Below are positions 60,906 through 64,000 of a stretch of DNA of 64,000 nucleotides, piece after piece. Numbering within the stretch: the stretch's first letter is position 1; each line of letters starts with the position of its first letter. A model generated the notes under the pieces. The model saw only the letters and a list, made by a program, of their open reading frames with translations. It searched no databases and was not told the DNA's origin. Position numbers and translations under genes: made by a program. This DNA is from Acidovorax sp. Its GTDB lineage: Bacteria > Pseudomonadota > Gammaproteobacteria > Burkholderiales > Burkholderiaceae_C. Location: contig JAITLO010000042.1 of assembly GCA_031277855.1 (NCBI GenBank), positions 62,001-126,000 of the forward strand. Reading direction: 5' to 3'.

Positions 60906-61916
60906 TCAGAACGCATGGCGTATGCCCGCGTCATAGGCATCGGAACGTGTGAGCCCCGTGGATTTGGCAATACCGGCGTTGGCATAGAACTTGGTTCTCT
61001 TGCTCAAGGCATATTCCCCACCCACAAACACCTTGGTGGAGCGCACCTCGTTGTCCGCAGGTGTGGCCCTGGCCTGCAAATGGCCAGCCCCCATAAACAC
61101 ACGGCCCATGGACAAGGGAAACACCAGGGACAGGCTGGCGGACTGCGCGCGATAAGCAGGCGTTGTCGCCCCCCCTTTGGCATCCGCCAGCGTCAGCAGC
61201 GAGCGAACTGCACCGAAGTCATAGCTCCCACCTGCCACAAACAAACGGGTTTGCGTATCCTCGCCGTCGTAGCCCAAGCCGGCATAAACAGGCCCATTCC
61301 GGTACTGCACATTCCAGCCCACCGTGGGTGTACGCTGGCCTTCTCCGGCCGTGTAGGCTATTTCACTACTCCAGCCTCCCAGATTCGGCGAGCGATAGCC
61401 CACAGTGTTGTTGCGCCGGATACTGGAGCTGTCCGCAGCCACGCTGCCGCTGTAATTGGCCCATGCATAAGCTTGGCCTGGTTCGCTGGTAAAGCTCCAG
61501 CAGGTCGGCTCTGTGGCACAGCTCACGGCAAAGGCCGGAATCACCACGCGTCCCATGTAGAACGCACCCCATTGCGTGCTGCCCAAGGTCAGGGAAGAAA
61601 CCCCTTTGAAAAAGGTTTGGGAGTCCTGCTCGCCGGTATCGGCATAGAAGCGGTGCTCCAGATGAAAGCCAAGGTACAAGCCACCTCCCAGGTCTTCATG
61701 GCCCCGCAAACCCAGCCTAGACCCTGCCCCGCTGTGCATGACCGTCACCCCTCGGGGCCCGGCACCGGGGTTGACCGACGTCCCGCTATTGGTGCGGGTC
61801 AGGTTTAAATCTATCGTTCCATAGAGGGTGACGGATGACTGGGCAGCACTGTGGCCTGCCCAGCAGGCAGCCACCAGCAGCCACACGGGTAGAACGGCAC
61901 GAGAAGAAAACGCCAT
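60906..61916 (-). CDS. Gram-negative porin (general porin family)
   Basis: 336 residues. A signal peptide (LPVWLLVAACWAGHSAAQS) is followed by SSVTLYGTIDLNLTRTNSG, the usual opening of betaproteobacterial trimeric porins, GSRLGLRGHEDLGGGLYLGF, and a terminal Phe (AGIRHAF) for Bam recognition. The start at 61916 is preferred over a TTG at 61940 that overlaps the glycosidase gene. As part of the glycoside operon it probably lets the sugar cross the outer membrane. Confidence 0.92.
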   Translation of the reverse strand: MAFSSRAVLPVWLLVAACWAGHSAAQSSVTLYGTIDLNLTRTNSGTSVNPGAGPRGVTVMHSGAGSRLGLRGHEDLGGGLYLGFHLEHRFYADTGEQDSQTFFKGVSSLTLGSTQWGAFYMGRVVIPAFAVSCATEPTCWSFTSEPGQAYAWANYSGSVAADSSSIRRNNTVGYRSPNLGGWSSEIAYTAGEGQRTPTVGWNVQYRNGPVYAGLGYDGEDTQTRLFVAGGSYDFGAVRSLLTLADAKGGATTPAYRAQSASLSLVFPLSMGRVFMGAGHLQARATPADNEVRSTKVFVGGEYALSKRTKFYANAGIAKSTGLTRSDAYDAGIRHAF

Positions 61917-61936
61917 GAATATTCTTTGAGTAAGGT

Positions 61937-63322
<1,386 letters not shown>

Positions 63323-63363
63323 GTCGTGCTTGGCTGTGGTGGAAATACAGGGAATCGATAAAG

Positions 63364-63377
63364 TGGAACCGATTCCA
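63364..63377 (-). promoter_or_regulatory. LacI-type operator upstream of the glycoside operon
   Basis: TGGAACCGATTCCA is an inverted repeat with the CG centre typical of LacI-family sites (only one pair does not match). It lies 42 bases upstream of the GH1 start. Confidence 0.65.
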
Positions 63378-63520
63378 GCACTCCATATGCTGGCAAAACA
63401 CAGCAGTAACCCTGAGGGCCTGTATCAGATTGTGGCCAGCAAATCCCCCACAAGAGAGTGCACACAAACATCACGAAACAAACAGAGTGGTCGCAGCGCT
63501 CTGCCCCTCTCTGTTGCCCA

Positions 63521-63552
63521 TGAAAAAAGCCTCCCTACGGAGGCTTTTTTCA
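63521..63552. terminator. Intrinsic terminator of parB
   Basis: A perfect fourteen-base stem TGAAAAAAGCCTCC/GGAGGCTTTTTTCA and a four-base loop, with a T run on either strand, 17 bases after the parB stop. Confidence 0.9.
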
Positions 63553-63568
63553 CGGAGATGGAATCGAA

Positions 63569-64000
63569 TCAACCGCGCAGGCGTTCGATCAGGCCGTTGA
63601 GCTCGTCCAGCGAGCCAAACTGAATGGACACCTCGCCCATGTCCTGCACCTTGCCGTGGCGCTTGACGCGCTTTTTGACGCGCACCTCCACCTGGGCCAT
63701 CAGCAGATCGGACAGCTCCTCTTCCACACGCTGCACATCGCGGGACTTGGCCACCTTCTTGGCCTTGGCAGCGGCAGTGCCGTCGGCCTCTTCGGTCACG
63801 CGCTTGACCAGGCTTTCGGCCTCGCGCACGGACAGCTTGCGCACCGCGATCTGGTTGCCGGTGGTGATCTGTTCGGCCTTGTCCAGGGCCAGCAGCGCAC
63901 GGGCATGGCCCATGTCGATATCGCCGGCCATCAACATGGTCTGCACCGGCTCGGCCAGATTCAGCAGACGCAGCAGATTCGACGCGGCCGAGCGGCTGCG
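63569..64000 (-). CDS. parB: Chromosome partitioning protein ParB, C-terminal part
   Basis: About 143 residues are visible; the frame is open at the right edge, so the N-terminal CTP-binding and first half of the HTH domain are missing. The visible start SRSAASNLLRLLNL is the ParB/Spo0J HTH helix, followed by DIDMGHARALLALD. The C-terminus (SIQFGSLDELNGLIERLRG) is the dimerisation domain. It binds parS sites near the origin with ParA. A GTG at 63946 is internal, not a start. Confidence 0.93.
   Translation of the reverse strand, partial: RSRSAASNLLRLLNLAEPVQTMLMAGDIDMGHARALLALDKAEQITTGNQIAVRKLSVREAESLVKRVTEEADGTAAAKAKKVAKSRDVQRVEEELSDLLMAQVEVRVKKRVKRHGKVQDMGEVSIQFGSLDELNGLIERLRG

Overview
The window looks like chromosomal DNA of a betaproteobacterium, most likely Burkholderiales, family Comamonadaceae (Comamonas/Delftia-like). 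This is inferred from the high GC content, four Bug-type tripartite tricarboxylate transporter (TTT) binding proteins without membrane partners, a minCDE operon, an N-terminally incomplete chromosomal ParB, many LysR-type regulators beside small catabolic operons, and GC-rich intergenic repeats. I see no rRNA, no recognisable tRNA, no CRISPR array, no prophage and no intact insertion sequence. Coding density is high, and only three gene-free stretches exceed 300 bases.

Layout, left to right. 1-5.8 kb: metallophosphoesterase end, UspA, TetR, an ArgP-like LysR divergent from a DadA-like D-amino acid dehydrogenase, a 268-bp palindromic repeat element, and two flavin-dependent proteins. 5.8-7.7 kb: minE, minD, minC. 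7.9-11.4 kb: acetoacetyl-CoA synthetase-like ligase and a UbiM-like hydroxylase. 11.5-14.9 kb: RpiR regulator, M81 metallopeptidase and a Bug protein. 15-19.1 kb: Bug protein and class III CoA-transferase, divergent from LysR and a class II aldolase. 19.2-22.8 kb: BASS transporter, D-lactate dehydrogenase-like flavoprotein, EF-hand protein, cobalamin adenosyltransferase. 22.9-27.1 kb: LysR and a D-amino acid module (DadA-like dehydrogenase, polar amino acid binding protein, Asp/Glu racemase).

27.2-33.1 kb is a coherent catabolic operon: FAD dehydrogenase, Bug protein, HpaI aldolase, GabD, with a divergent GcvA-type LysR. The gene order suggests 2-hydroxyacid to 2-oxoacid, then pyruvate plus semialdehyde, then succinate. 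33.1-41.3 kb carries a heavy-metal RND efflux operon (adaptor, CzcA-type pump, TolC-type channel) followed on the same strand by its probable two-component system and a hotdog thioesterase. 41.5-44.7 kb: acetyl-CoA hydrolase/CoA-transferase with a terminator-like hairpin in its leader, and a uracil-type permease. 45.1-49.7 kb: IclR, Bug protein and fumarylacetoacetase, then a carboxypeptidase G2-like exopeptidase. 49.9-55.5 kb: GNAT, MFS transporter divergent from AraC, a membrane-anchored methyltransferase, and a lipoprotein pair (Sel1-repeat plus CsgG-like).

55.5-63.3 kb is a beta-glycoside operon read leftwards: GH1 glycosidase, porin, sugar-binding protein, two permeases, ATPase, LacI. 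A near-perfect LacI-type operator lies upstream of the GH1 gene. The window ends inside parB. Recurrent themes are one Bug protein per catabolic operon and intergenic repeats that touch the stop codons of neighbouring genes.
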